8,203 nucleotides of DNA from contig JALRAA010000051.1 in the NCBI GenBank assembly GCA_023262645.1, forward strand, positions 1 through 8,203. Direction: 5' to 3'. Under the pieces are notes generated by a model that was not told the origin of the DNA, ran no database searches, and saw only the letters and a program-made list of their open reading frames with translations. Made by a program: the position numbers and the translations under genes. Below are positions 1-7,118 of this stretch, piece by piece. This stretch comes from Burkholderiaceae bacterium (GTDB taxonomy: Bacteria > Pseudomonadota > Gammaproteobacteria > Burkholderiales > Burkholderiaceae_C). The first letter of the stretch is position 1. Each line of letters opens with the position of its first letter.

Positions 1-696
1 TTCGACAAAGTCTGAACCAGATATGCTGAAGAAAGGCACTTTGGCTTCACCTGCGATGCCTTTGGCCAACAGGGTTTTGCCCGTTCCGGGAGGACCTACC
101 AGCAGCAAGCCTCGGGGAATTCTTCCACCGAGCTTTTGAAATTTTTGAGGGTCTTTCAAGAAGTCGACAACTTCCTTGACTTCTTCTTTGGCTTCATCGC
201 AACCCGCCACATCGGCAAATGTCACGGTGTTGTTGTTTTCATCCAGCATGCGGGCTTTGCTTTTGCCAAAACTGAATGCACCGCCTTTGCCACCGCCCTG
301 CATTTGGCGCATGAAATACACCCAAACACCGATCAACAACAACATGGGTCCCCAACTGACCAACAAGGTCATCAGCAATGAGCCTTCTTCACGGGGTTTG
401 ACGTCAAACTTGACGTTGTTGGCAATCAAGTCGCCCACCAACCCACGGTCTAAATAAGTGGCATTGGTTCTGACTTTGCGGTCGTCCGTGGTGGTTGCGA
501 TGATTTCTGTTCCGCCTTGGCCCTCTTGAATCGTGGCAGATTTGATTCGCTTGCCTCGCACCTCTTCCAAAAAGTCTGAGTAAGCCAGATAACCGTTACC
601 GCCTTGCCCGCGCGAATCAAATTGTTTGAAAACAGTGAATAGCACCAAAGCAATCACCAACCAAACGGCCATTTTAGAAAACCAAGGATTGTTCAA
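1..696 (-). CDS. ftsH: ATP-dependent zinc metalloprotease FtsH, N-terminal 232 residues (3' end outside window)
   Basis: FtsH is a hexameric inner-membrane AAA+ protease that degrades misassembled membrane proteins and short-lived regulators. Visible here: a first membrane segment at about residues 9-24, a periplasmic domain at about 25-104, a second membrane segment at about 106-127 (LLMTLLVSWGPMLLLIGVWV), a Gly-rich linker, then the start of the AAA+ domain with FADVAGCDEAKEEV and the Walker A motif GPPGTGKT at residues 201-208. Walker B, the second region of homology and the HEXXH zinc site lie beyond the window, so protease activity cannot be judged from this sequence. The start is a TTG at 694-696: it gives the MNNxWFSK beginning usual in Burkholderiales, has GGAG six bases upstream, and an in-frame TGA lies only five codons before it. 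FtsH and RlmE are neighbours in many proteobacteria. The 220-nt gap to rlmE leaves room for ftsH's own promoter, but I found no convincing one. Confidence 0.97.
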   Translation of the reverse strand, partial: MNNPWFSKMAVWLVIALVLFTVFKQFDSRGQGGNGYLAYSDFLEEVRGKRIKSATIQEGQGGTEIIATTTDDRKVRTNATYLDRGLVGDLIANNVKFDVKPREEGSLLMTLLVSWGPMLLLIGVWVYFMRQMQGGGKGGAFSFGKSKARMLDENNNTVTFADVAGCDEAKEEVKEVVDFLKDPQKFQKLGGRIPRGLLLVGPPGTGKTLLAKGIAGEAKVPFFSISGSDFVE

Positions 697-702
697 TGCG
701 AA

Positions 703-706
703 CTCC
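703..706 (-). promoter_or_regulatory. Shine-Dalgarno GGAG deciding the TTG start of ftsH
   Basis: GGAG on the minus strand, with a six-base spacer (697-702) to the TTG at 694-696. The in-frame TGA at 709-711 rules out any start further upstream apart from the intervening CTG. Confidence 0.75.
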
Positions 707-755
707 AGTCAGAGTAGTACCGGCGATATGCCAATAGCTAATTGAAGACCATTTT

Positions 756-770
756 AGGCTTTTCAAGCCT
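756..770. repeat. Perfect 6-bp inverted repeat in the rlmE-ftsH gap
   Basis: AGGCTT and AAGCCT (756-761 and 765-770) surround a three-base loop. It lies about 60 bases upstream of the ftsH start, within the 220-nt non-coding stretch 697-916. Neither strand has a T-run after the stem, so it does not look like an intrinsic terminator. On the minus strand it contains CTTGAAA and is followed by TAAAAT, which resembles a -10 hexamer, but no good partner box sits at normal spacing. It could be a short mRNA hairpin or an operator-like site; its role is unknown. The rest of the gap is AT-rich near the rlmE stop and shows no gene. Confidence 0.4.
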
Positions 771-916
771 CGGTTCAGCTTTAAATTCCGCAGTGCCTTG
801 TACACAGTACGGTTTTTGAAACACCCTGAGAAATTGAGAAAAAATCTGCTTCGCCAAAAGCCACGCCTAGAAATACCTAAAAAACCATCTTTTTAAATTG
901 AATGAATTATTTATAT

Positions 917-1570
917 TTACTTTAAGCCCATTCCCACCAGAAAATTTTCGGCAGATTTGTCCCGGCTGGCCTTGGGTTTGAAAGGCTTGACCACTTTGAA
1001 GGTTTCCTTGAACAGCTTGACCAATTGGCTGTAACCGCTCCCGTGAAAAACCTTGACCACCAATGCCCCATGCGGTTTCATGTGCGCCTGACAAAACTCC
1101 ACCGCAAGCTCGACCAAATGGGCCATTCTTGCGGCGTCTGCCGATTCAACGCCGCTTAAATTTGGCGCCATGTCGGACACCACCACATCAACCGCCCTGC
1201 CGTCTAAACACCGGTTGAGTTGCTGCAACACTTCCGGCTCACGAAAGTCCCCTTGAAGAAAAAAAACACCTTCTATCGGCTCCATAGGCAGAATGTCTAA
1301 AGCAATCAGGGTGGCGCCGAGCGCACCTGCTGCCGCGCCTTCAGGCGCCATTTTGCGACGCAAATATTGGCTCCAAGCACCCGGCGCACTGCCCAAATCA
1401 ACGACTACCATGCCTGGCTTTAACAGACCCAAGGCTTCATCAATCTCTTTGAGTTTGTATGCCGCTCGCGCACGGTAACCGTCTTTCTTGGCCAATTTGA
1501 CATACGGGTCATTCACATGGTCGTTCAACCATGACTTATTGACTTTTTTACTTTGTGTTTTGACTTTCAA
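917..1570 (-). CDS. rlmE: 23S rRNA (uridine-2552 2'-O)-methyltransferase RlmE (RrmJ/FtsJ), 217 aa
   Basis: RlmE uses S-adenosylmethionine to methylate the 2'-OH of U2552 in the A-loop of 23S rRNA, a late step of 50S maturation. The single Rossmann-type domain fills the protein. The SAM-binding motif DLGSAPGAWSQ is at residues 58-68. The K-D-K-E catalytic set known for the family can be placed at K39 (AAYKL), D133 (VSDMAPN), K173 (VVKVFHG) and E208 (SAENF), so it should be active. A short Gly/Ala-rich insertion near residues 77-87 makes it slightly longer than the roughly 209-residue E. coli enzyme. The start is a TTG at 1568-1570, preceded by GAGGG with a seven-base spacer; no ATG or GTG lies between it and the upstream in-frame TGA. 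The gene is divergent from yhbY, with only 35 bp between the two starts, and is followed on the same strand by ftsH. Confidence 0.96.
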   Translation of the reverse strand: MKVKTQSKKVNKSWLNDHVNDPYVKLAKKDGYRARAAYKLKEIDEALGLLKPGMVVVDLGSAPGAWSQYLRRKMAPEGAAAGALGATLIALDILPMEPIEGVFFLQGDFREPEVLQQLNRCLDGRAVDVVVSDMAPNLSGVESADAARMAHLVELAVEFCQAHMKPHGALVVKVFHGSGYSQLVKLFKETFKVVKPFKPKASRDKSAENFLVGMGLK

Positions 1571-1577
1571 TCTTTGA

Positions 1578-1582
1578 CCCTC
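1578..1582 (-). promoter_or_regulatory. Shine-Dalgarno GAGGG deciding the TTG start of rlmE
   Basis: GAGGG on the minus strand lies seven bases before the TTG at 1568-1570. It is the only strong ribosome-binding sequence near the 5' end of the frame, and the residues after the TTG match the usual RlmE N-terminus (SKKVNKSWLNDHVNDPYV). Confidence 0.7.
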
Positions 1583-1592
1583 TGTCTGAGAA

Positions 1593-1599
1593 GATAATA
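1593..1599. promoter_or_regulatory. Candidate -10 element(s) between divergent rlmE and yhbY
   Basis: The seven bases read TATTAT on the minus strand (toward rlmE) and GATAAT on the plus strand (toward yhbY), each 5 of 6 matches to TATAAT. The 35-bp gap between the two starts must hold at least part of their control. The -35 partners are poor: TTGTAT with a 15-bp spacer on the minus strand and TTGACC with a 13-bp spacer on the plus strand. A minus-strand start point just downstream would give a short leader that still contains the rlmE ribosome-binding site. For yhbY the resulting leader would be almost absent. Tentative. Confidence 0.25.
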
Positions 1600-1605
1600 C
1601 CTGTC

Positions 1606-2079
1606 ATGTCAGCCATACAACTCACCCCTGCAGAACGCAAAGTTCACCGTGCCAACGCGCACCACCTGGATCCGGTGGTCATGATCGGCAACGATGGCGT
1701 GACTCCCGCCGTTGTGAAAGAAATCGATCTCGCGCTTCTTTCACATGGTTTGATCAAAGTCAGGGTGCTCGGCGATGACCGCGAAAACCGCGAAGCCATG
1801 TTTCATTCACTGTGTGATGAACTCGGTGCAGCACCTATTCAACACATCGGCAAATTACTGGTGATGTGGCGACCGGCTCAAGCCAAAGAAAAGAAAACCG
1901 ATGCCGAACGCAAACCAGGTCCGCGCGAATTCAAAGTATTGAAATACAGCAGCAGAGGCGGTCAAAGACCGGAAATGAAGCGTGTCACCATTTTGGGTAA
2001 CCAACGACTTGCAGCAGGTGGACAAGTCAAACGCGCCAAACCCAAACAAAAATCCGTCAAAAAGCAAAATCAAACGTAA
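1606..2079 (+). CDS. yhbY: YhbY-family CRM-domain RNA-binding protein with extended basic tail, 157 aa
   Basis: YhbY proteins carry a single CRM domain and associate with pre-50S ribosomal particles, so a role in large-subunit assembly is the usual inference. The CRM domain covers about residues 4-92. Its conserved RNA-contacting GxxG loop is G28-N-D-G31 in VMIGNDGVT, and the LVMWRP strand near 85-90 closes the fold. E. coli YhbY ends soon after this point (about 97 residues); this protein adds some 65 residues rich in Lys, Arg and Gln with little predicted order, probably extra RNA contact. It is the only plus-strand gene in the window. Start choice is the first ATG; the ribosome-binding site is weak (GAGAAG about 12 bases upstream). 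Its stop overlaps the greA stop by 10 bp on opposite strands, so the genes converge with no room between them. Confidence 0.93.
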   Translation: MSAIQLTPAERKVHRANAHHLDPVVMIGNDGVTPAVVKEIDLALLSHGLIKVRVLGDDRENREAMFHSLCDELGAAPIQHIGKLLVMWRPAQAKEKKTDAERKPGPREFKVLKYSSRGGQRPEMKRVTILGNQRLAAGGQVKRAKPKQKSVKKQNQT

Positions 2080-2546
2080 GACACTTTGATGATTTCGTAT
2101 TGCTTGACGCCCCCCGGGGCCTGAACGCTGGCAATATCGCCCTCTTCTTTGCCAATCAACGCGCGGGCAATCGGACTGCTGATGTTGATCAGCCCCAACT
2201 TTAAATCTGCCTCGTCTTCGCCCACGATTTGGTAGGTCACCCGATCGCCAGTGGCTTCGTCTTCCAATTCCACCGTAGCGCCAAACACCACACGTCCACC
2301 GGCGTCCAAATTCGCCGGATCGATGATTTGAGACATGGACAGTTTGCTTTCAATCTCCTGAATACGCCCTTCAATGAAGCCTTGCCTGTCCTTGGCTGCA
2401 TCGTATTCGGCGTTTTCGCTCAAATCACCTTGCGCACGCGCTTCAGCAATCGCATTGATCACCCAAGGTCTGTCCACCGTTTTCAAGGTGTGTAACTCTT
2501 GCTTGAGTTTTTCCGCGCCTAATTTGGTGATAGGAATCGTTGCCAT
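2070..2546 (-). CDS. greA: Transcription elongation factor GreA, 158 aa
   Basis: GreA enters the secondary channel of backtracked RNA polymerase and stimulates cleavage of the extruded RNA 3' end. The N-terminal coiled coil (about residues 8-75) carries the acidic tip in GDLSENAEYDAAK, with D41 and E44 in the positions that coordinate the catalytic Mg2+. The C-terminal FKBP-like domain spans about 80-158, with SPIARALIGKEEGD near the end, as usual. The length of 158 matches the family. The ATG is 26 nt after the carB stop, with no clear Shine-Dalgarno in the gap, so translation is probably coupled to, or transcribed with, carAB. The gene ends inside the last codons of yhbY. GreB is less likely because the sequence has the GreA-type tip and N-terminus (MATIPITKLGAEKLKQEL). 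Confidence 0.97.
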   Translation of the reverse strand: MATIPITKLGAEKLKQELHTLKTVDRPWVINAIAEARAQGDLSENAEYDAAKDRQGFIEGRIQEIESKLSMSQIIDPANLDAGGRVVFGATVELEDEATGDRVTYQIVGEDEADLKLGLINISSPIARALIGKEEGDIASVQAPGGVKQYEIIKVSYV

Positions 2547-2572
2547 GTTCTGTTGGGTAATAAATTGAGAAT

Positions 2573-5500
2573 TCAGGATTGCAATTGGAGATGCATTTCC
2601 TGCAACGAATAAACGTTCAGATTATCGAGGTATTTCATGCCTTCGACGGCAGCCTCGGCACCTGCAATCGTGGTGAATGTGGTGACACGCGCCAGCAAGG
2701 ATGAAATGCGAATTTGACGCGAGTCAGCAATGGCATTGCGGCGCTCTTCGACCGTGTTGATCACCAAAGCAATCTCGTTGTTTTTTATCATGTCCACGAC
2801 GTGCGGTCGACCCTCGGTGACTTTATTGACGGCCACCACCGGTAAACCTGCTGCCGCAATGGCAGCGGCAGTGCCTTTGGTGGCGACCAGTTCAAAACCA
2901 TGGTCCACCAAATGACGTGCGACTTCTACAGCGCGCGGCTTGTCCGCATTTTTAACGGTCAAAAATACCTTGCGCACAGCATCTGTTGGCCGTGGCAATT
3001 TGGTGCCAGCACCGAGTTGGCTTTTGACAAAGGCTTCGCCGAATGTCAAACCCACACCCATGACCTCGCCGGTAGATTTCATTTCCGGCCCAAGAATGGT
3101 GTCAACGCCTGGAAATTTCACAAACGGAAAAACCGCTTCTTTGACGCTGAAATAAGGCGGCAACACTTCATGCGAGATGCCCTGAGACGCCAAGGATTGA
3201 CCCACCATGCAACGCGCAGCCACTTTGGCCAATTGAATACCCGTCGCCTTGCTGACGAATGGCACGGTTCGGCTGGCTCTGGGATTGACTTCCAGCACGT
3301 AAATCACATCTTCGCCGTCTAACTTTTGGATAGCGAATTGCACATTCATCAAACCCACCACATTCAATCCATGTGCCATGGCCGTGGTTTGACGTTTCAA
3401 TTCTTCAATGGTGGCGGTAGAGAGGGAATAAGGCGGCAAAGAACAAGCAGAATCGCCACTGTGCACGCCCGCCTGCTCGATATGCTCCATCACGCCGCCG
3501 ATGAACACTTGTTGACTGTCGCAGATCGCATCCACATCGCATTCGATGGCGTCGTTCAAAAATCGGTCCAACAACACGGGAGACTCGTGGCTAACCTTGA
3601 CAGCCTCGCGCATGTAACGCTCAAGGTCGCGTTGCTCATGCACGATTTCCATGGCACGACCGCCCAACACATAGCTGGGTCGAACCACCAACGGATAACC
3701 CAGTTGTTGGGCTTTGTCCAAGGCCTCGGCTTCTGTGCGTGCCGTGGCATTCGGAGGTTGGCGCAACCCCAGCGAATGCAGCATCTGCTGGAACCGCTCT
3801 CTGTCCTCAGCGGCGTCAATCATGTCAGGGCTGGTACCAATGATGGGTACGCCTTCTGCTTCCAGCCCAAGCGCTAATTTCAAAGGTGTTTGCCCACCGT
3901 ACTGAACAATCACACCCAACGGTTTTTCTTTGTCGACAATCTCAAGCACATCTTCCAGGGTCAAAGGCTCAAAATACAAACGGTCACTGGTGTCGTAATC
4001 GGTGGAGACTGTTTCGGGATTGCAATTGACCATGATGGTTTCAAACCCATCATCACGCATGGCAAGCGCGGCATGCACGCAGCAATAATCAAATTCAATA
4101 CCTTGTCCAATTCTGTTCGGACCACCGCCAAGCACCATGATTTTTTTCTTTTGTGTGGGTGCGGCTTCACACTCTTGGTCGTAAGTGGAATACATGTATG
4201 CGGTGTCAGTGGCAAACTCTGCTGCGCAAGTATCTACCCGTTTGAAAACAGGCCTGACCCCCATGGTCCAACGTGCTTGTCGAATGGCTTTTTCAGTGGT
4301 TTTGAGTTGCTTGGCCAGGCGCCGGTCAGAAAAACCTTTTTGCTTGAGTTGACGCATTTCTGGGGCAGAAATATCAGCGAGTTGATGACGCTCTAACTCC
4401 AACTCAATCTTGACAATTTCTTCAATCTGCACCAAAAACCATGGATCAATTCGCGTGAGTTCAAAAACTTCTTGAACCGACATGCCCATGGCAAATGCAT
4501 CGCCCACGTACCAAATTCTCTCGGGGCCGGGCTCACCCAACTCTTTTTCGAGCACTTCTCGGTCTTGGGTTTTTTCGTTCATCCCGTCAACACCCACTTC
4601 CAATCCGCGCAAAGCTTTTTGGAAGGACTCTTGAAATGTTCTGCCAATCGCCATGACCTCACCCACCGATTTCATTTGCGTAGTTAGACGGCTGTCGGCT
4701 GTAGGAAATTTTTCAAAGGCAAAACGTGGAATTTTGGTGACCACATAGTCAATGCTCGGCTCAAAACTTGCTGGTGTGGCACCGCCCGTGATGTCGTTTC
4801 GCAATTCGTCCAACGTAAAACCAACCGCCAACTTGGCAGCCACTTTGGCGATCGGGAAACCGGTTGCTTTCGATGCCAGCGCAGAAGAACGCGACACGCG
4901 TGGATTCATCTCAATCACCACCATGCGGCCATCGACGGGGTTGATGGAGAACTGGACGTTAGAACCACCCGTATCGACACCAATCTCACGCAGCACAGCC
5001 AAACTGGCATTGCGCATGATTTGGTATTCCTTGTCTGTCAAGGTTTGCGCCGGAGCAACTGTGATGGAATCTCCCGTGTGAACGCCCATGGGGTCTAAGT
5101 TTTCAATCGAACAAACAATGATGCAGTTGTCAGCTTTGTCTCTGACCACTTCCATTTCGTATTCTTTCCAGCCCAGCAACGATTCCTCAATCAGCAGTTC
5201 GCTCGTGGGTGAGGCCTCTAGGCCTCGCTTGCAAATGACTTCGAATTCTTCAGCGTTGTAAGCAATACCACCACCGGTACCACCCAAGGTAAAACTTGGG
5301 CGTATGACCACAGGGAAACCCACTGTTTTTTGCACAGCCCAAGCTTCATCCAAGCTGTGTGCAATGCCTGATTTGGCTGAGCCCAAGCCGATTTTGGTCA
5401 TCGCCTCTTTGAATTTCAGACGATCTTCAGCTTTGTCAATCGCCTGTGGTGTGGCACCAATCAATTCGATGGGCTTGCCTGTGTTGGCACCGGTGTATTT

Positions 5501-5827
5501 ATCCAAAATACCTTGGTGCCACAGGTCTAAAGTACAGTTGAGTGCTGTCTGACCACCCATGGTGGGCAAAATTGCATCAGGCTTTTCTTTGGCAATGATT
5601 TTTTCTACGGTTTTCCAAGTAATGGGCTCGATATAGGTGACATCTGCAGTCGCCGGGTCGGTCATGATGGTGGCGGGATTGCTGTTGATCAATATGACTT
5701 TGTAGCCTTCTTCTCGCAAAGCCTTGCACGCCTGAACCCCCGAATAATCAAACTCACACGCTTGTCCAATGACAATCGGGCCAGCCCCTATCAACAAAAT
5801 ACTTTGGATGTCTGTACGTTTAGGCAT
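2573..5827 (-). CDS. carB: Carbamoyl-phosphate synthase large subunit CarB, 1084 aa
   Basis: CarB turns ammonia (delivered from CarA by a tunnel), bicarbonate and two ATP into carbamoyl phosphate for pyrimidine and arginine synthesis. All domains are present. The carboxyphosphate ATP-grasp half is about 1-400, with the glycine loop RPSFTLGGTGGG at 176-187 and EMNPRVSRSSALASKATG at 306-323. The oligomerisation domain is about 401-555. The carbamoyl-phosphate half is about 560-940, opening GGGPNRIGQGIEFDY, with RPSYVLGGRAMEIV at 716-729 and EVNPRASRTVPFVSKATG at 846-863. The MGS-like allosteric domain is about 945-1084. Residues matching the E. coli UMP/ornithine site appear as T983, T986, K1002 and N1024; the position of E. 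coli T1017 reads Val. Length fits the family (E. coli 1073). It starts 6 nt after carA with no strong Shine-Dalgarno, suggesting coupling, and is followed by greA. Confidence 0.99.
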   Translation of the reverse strand: MPKRTDIQSILLIGAGPIVIGQACEFDYSGVQACKALREEGYKVILINSNPATIMTDPATADVTYIEPITWKTVEKIIAKEKPDAILPTMGGQTALNCTLDLWHQGILDKYTGANTGKPIELIGATPQAIDKAEDRLKFKEAMTKIGLGSAKSGIAHSLDEAWAVQKTVGFPVVIRPSFTLGGTGGGIAYNAEEFEVICKRGLEASPTSELLIEESLLGWKEYEMEVVRDKADNCIIVCSIENLDPMGVHTGDSITVAPAQTLTDKEYQIMRNASLAVLREIGVDTGGSNVQFSINPVDGRMVVIEMNPRVSRSSALASKATGFPIAKVAAKLAVGFTLDELRNDITGGATPASFEPSIDYVVTKIPRFAFEKFPTADSRLTTQMKSVGEVMAIGRTFQESFQKALRGLEVGVDGMNEKTQDREVLEKELGEPGPERIWYVGDAFAMGMSVQEVFELTRIDPWFLVQIEEIVKIELELERHQLADISAPEMRQLKQKGFSDRRLAKQLKTTEKAIRQARWTMGVRPVFKRVDTCAAEFATDTAYMYSTYDQECEAAPTQKKKIMVLGGGPNRIGQGIEFDYCCVHAALAMRDDGFETIMVNCNPETVSTDYDTSDRLYFEPLTLEDVLEIVDKEKPLGVIVQYGGQTPLKLALGLEAEGVPIIGTSPDMIDAAEDRERFQQMLHSLGLRQPPNATARTEAEALDKAQQLGYPLVVRPSYVLGGRAMEIVHEQRDLERYMREAVKVSHESPVLLDRFLNDAIECDVDAICDSQQVFIGGVMEHIEQAGVHSGDSACSLPPYSLSTATIEELKRQTTAMAHGLNVVGLMNVQFAIQKLDGEDVIYVLEVNPRASRTVPFVSKATGIQLAKVAARCMVGQSLASQGISHEVLPPYFSVKEAVFPFVKFPGVDTILGPEMKSTGEVMGVGLTFGEAFVKSQLGAGTKLPRPTDAVRKVFLTVKNADKPRAVEVARHLVDHGFELVATKGTAAAIAAAGLPVVAVNKVTEGRPHVVDMIKNNEIALVINTVEERRNAIADSRQIRISSLLARVTTFTTIAGAEAAVEGMKYLDNLNVYSLQEMHLQLQS

Positions 5828-5833
5828 GTTTCT

Positions 5834-6994
5834 TTATACCGCCATGGATTGGATAAACCGGTCGAACAAATAACCGATGTCGTGGGGGCCGGGAGAGGCT
5901 TCGGGATGGCCTTGGAATCCAAAAGCATGTTGCCCCACCACTTCGATGCCTTGAAGGCTTCCATCAAACAAACTGACATGGGTGGCGCGCAAGTGTGGTG
6001 GGAGTGTGCTTTCATCCACTGCAAAACCATGGTTTTGGCTGGTGATTGAAACCCGCGAGGACAACAAATCTTTCACAGGGTGATTGGCACCGTGGTGACC
6101 AAACTTCATTTTGTAGGTCTTGGCCCCACATGCCAATGCCAAAATTTGGTGCCCTAAACAAATACCAAACATAGGCACTTTGCGATTGAGCAAATTTTGC
6201 GTGGCTTCAATCGCATAGGAACAAGGCCCCGGATCACCAGGTCCATTAGACAGAAAAACGCCATTCGGGTTTAACTTCATCACGTCATCTGCGCGGGTGT
6301 TGGCAGGCACAACGGTGACCTCGCAACCTCTTTGCGCCAACATGCGCAAAATATTTTTCTTAATGCCAAAGTCAAACGCAACCACTCTGAATTTGCTCTG
6401 GTTAACCTCACCATAACCGCTGCCCAATTTCCATTCGGTTTGGGTCCATGCGTAAGCTTGTTCAACTGATACTTTGGATGCCAAGTCCAGTCCACTCATG
6501 GAAGGTGCTGCTTTGGCTTTGACAACTGCTTGCTTGATATCGTCGTCAGTGATCTGATAGCCCATAGGGAATGCATGAATAGCCCCATTTTGCGCGCCGT
6601 TTTCACGCAAATGCCGGGTCAACATTCGGGTGTCTATGTCTGCAATAGCCACCGTGCGGTTTGATTTCAAAAAGTCAGAGAGATTTTCTGAAGCGCGGAA
6701 ATTGGAATGAACGATGGGCAAATTTTTGATGATCAACCCTGCTGCATGCACTGCAGAAGATTCGTTGTCTTCGGTGTTCACACCATAGTTGCCAATGTGT
6801 GAATAAGTCAAAGTGACCAACTGCTGGTTGTAACTGGGGTCTGTCAGGATTTCTTGGTAACCGGTCATGGAAGTATTGAAAACCACTTCGCCGACAGTAT
6901 GACCATCGTGCCCGATGGATTGCCCCATGAATACCGTGCCGTCTGAAAGCGCCAAAATAGCGGGAGGACGATTTCCCTGAAGAGTCAAAAGCAC
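5834..6994 (-). CDS. carA: Carbamoyl-phosphate synthase small subunit CarA (glutaminase), 386 aa
   Basis: CarA hydrolyses glutamine and passes ammonia to CarB. The N-terminal CPSase domain (about residues 8-140, with LSDGTVFMGQSIGHDG and NTSMTGYQEILTDPSY) is followed by a class I glutamine amidotransferase domain from about 200. The catalytic triad is visible: nucleophile C279 in FGICLGHQ, with H363 and E365 in GHPEASPGPHD. The oxyanion-loop motif SNGPGDPGP is at 249-257. Length is close to E. coli CarA (382). The start is a GTG at 6992-6994: GGAG lies six bases upstream, and an in-frame TGA immediately precedes the GTG, so the frame cannot extend. The only nearby alternative is a TTG at codon 3. 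Gene order carA-carB-greA suggests one transcript driven from the 149-nt leader at 6995-7143. Confidence 0.98.
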   Translation of the reverse strand: MLLTLQGNRPPAILALSDGTVFMGQSIGHDGHTVGEVVFNTSMTGYQEILTDPSYNQQLVTLTYSHIGNYGVNTEDNESSAVHAAGLIIKNLPIVHSNFRASENLSDFLKSNRTVAIADIDTRMLTRHLRENGAQNGAIHAFPMGYQITDDDIKQAVVKAKAAPSMSGLDLASKVSVEQAYAWTQTEWKLGSGYGEVNQSKFRVVAFDFGIKKNILRMLAQRGCEVTVVPANTRADDVMKLNPNGVFLSNGPGDPGPCSYAIEATQNLLNRKVPMFGICLGHQILALACGAKTYKMKFGHHGANHPVKDLLSSRVSITSQNHGFAVDESTLPPHLRATHVSLFDGSLQGIEVVGQHAFGFQGHPEASPGPHDIGYLFDRFIQSMAV

Positions 6995-7000
6995 TCAGAT

Positions 7001-7004
7001 CTCC
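7001..7004 (-). promoter_or_regulatory. Shine-Dalgarno GGAG deciding the GTG start of carA
   Basis: GGAG on the minus strand with a six-base spacer to the GTG at 6992-6994. Its first two bases lie in the 3' arm of a small 4-bp hairpin (CCGA/TCGG on both strands, 7003-7006 and 7010-7013), so the site could be weakly masked in the mRNA. Confidence 0.7.
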
Positions 7005-7015
7005 GAGATTCGGTG

Positions 7016-7090
7016 ACGCCCTTGACGAAAGAGATTCACTCTCTTTGGATGCTATGCAAGGGGAATGGCTTTTTTTCGAGCGAAGGGCGT
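7016..7090 (-). promoter_or_regulatory. Structured carA leader: nested and competing inverted repeats
   Basis: Read as minus-strand RNA, ACGCCCTT (7083-7090) is perfectly complementary to AAGGGCGT (7016-7023), closing a 59-nt loop. That loop contains a second perfect hairpin, AAAGAGA/TCTCTTT with a five-base loop (7028-7046). The 3' arm can also pair six bases with CCCTTG at 7057-7062 (CAAGGG at 7019-7024), which excludes the first pairing. A leader with alternative pairings directly before carA is what attenuation or translational control would look like. No U-run follows any stem, so a classical intrinsic terminator is not present. Whether this regulates carAB is inference. Confidence 0.4.
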
Positions 7091-7114
7091 GCGGTTGATA
7101 TAGAAGTGGCTCAT
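7052..7114 (-). CDS. Possible 20-codon leader ORF upstream of carA
   Basis: ATG to TAG, encoding MSHFYINRTPFARKKAIPLA. GAGG (7121-7124) sits six bases before the ATG, a good ribosome-binding arrangement. The stop falls five bases before the AAAGAGA hairpin, and codons 9-11 (ACG CCC TTC) form one arm of the longer leader stem, so ribosomes on this ORF would change the fold. Pseudomonas carA has been reported to have a short leader peptide linked to pyrimidine control, which makes the idea reasonable. Against it: the ATG overlaps the consensus hexamer TATAAT (7113-7118). If that hexamer is the real -10, transcripts would start inside the ORF and lack its ATG. An open run of 20 codons by chance is not rare. 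Tentative. Confidence 0.3.
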   Translation of the reverse strand: MSHFYINRTPFARKKAIPLA

Positions 7115-7118
7115 TATA
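7113..7118 (-). promoter_or_regulatory. Candidate -10 box TATAAT for carA-carB-greA
   Basis: A perfect TATAAT on the minus strand in the only gap long enough to hold the operon promoter, about 120 bases before the carA GTG. The sequence at 16-18 bp spacing (AGTTTT, AAGTTT or CAAGTT) is a poor -35, and there is no extended TGn element. If functional it probably needs an activator. It conflicts with the leader ORF whose ATG overlaps it. Transcription could also enter from the methyltransferase gene upstream, whose stop is only 25 bases away. Confidence 0.4.

Noticed and set aside
136..457. Plus-strand open frames opposite ftsH
   Set aside because: The minus strand here encodes well-conserved FtsH sequence; the plus-strand products match nothing I recognise.
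756..770. Heat-shock (sigma-32) promoter for ftsH based on CTTGAAA
   Set aside because: No CCCCAT-like -10 occurs at the required spacing downstream, and the motif is explained by the inverted repeat.
879..894. Intrinsic terminator of rlmE (A-run, short loop, T-run)
   Set aside because: The stem would consist only of A-T pairs and has no GC-rich part, so it is too weak to call.
867..1094. Minus-strand open frame overlapping the 3' part of rlmE in another frame
   Set aside because: RlmE residues are conserved to the end in the true frame; this frame is a shadow with no ribosome-binding evidence.
2573..5827. Long plus-strand open frames opposite carB (for example 3326-3877 and 3890-4396)
   Set aside because: They are antisense shadows of a strongly conserved gene, with no recognisable domain and His/Cys-rich low-plausibility translations.
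7028..7046. Intrinsic terminator (attenuator) in the carA leader
   Set aside because: The 7-bp hairpin is followed by CGTC, not a U-tract, so classical termination there is unlikely.
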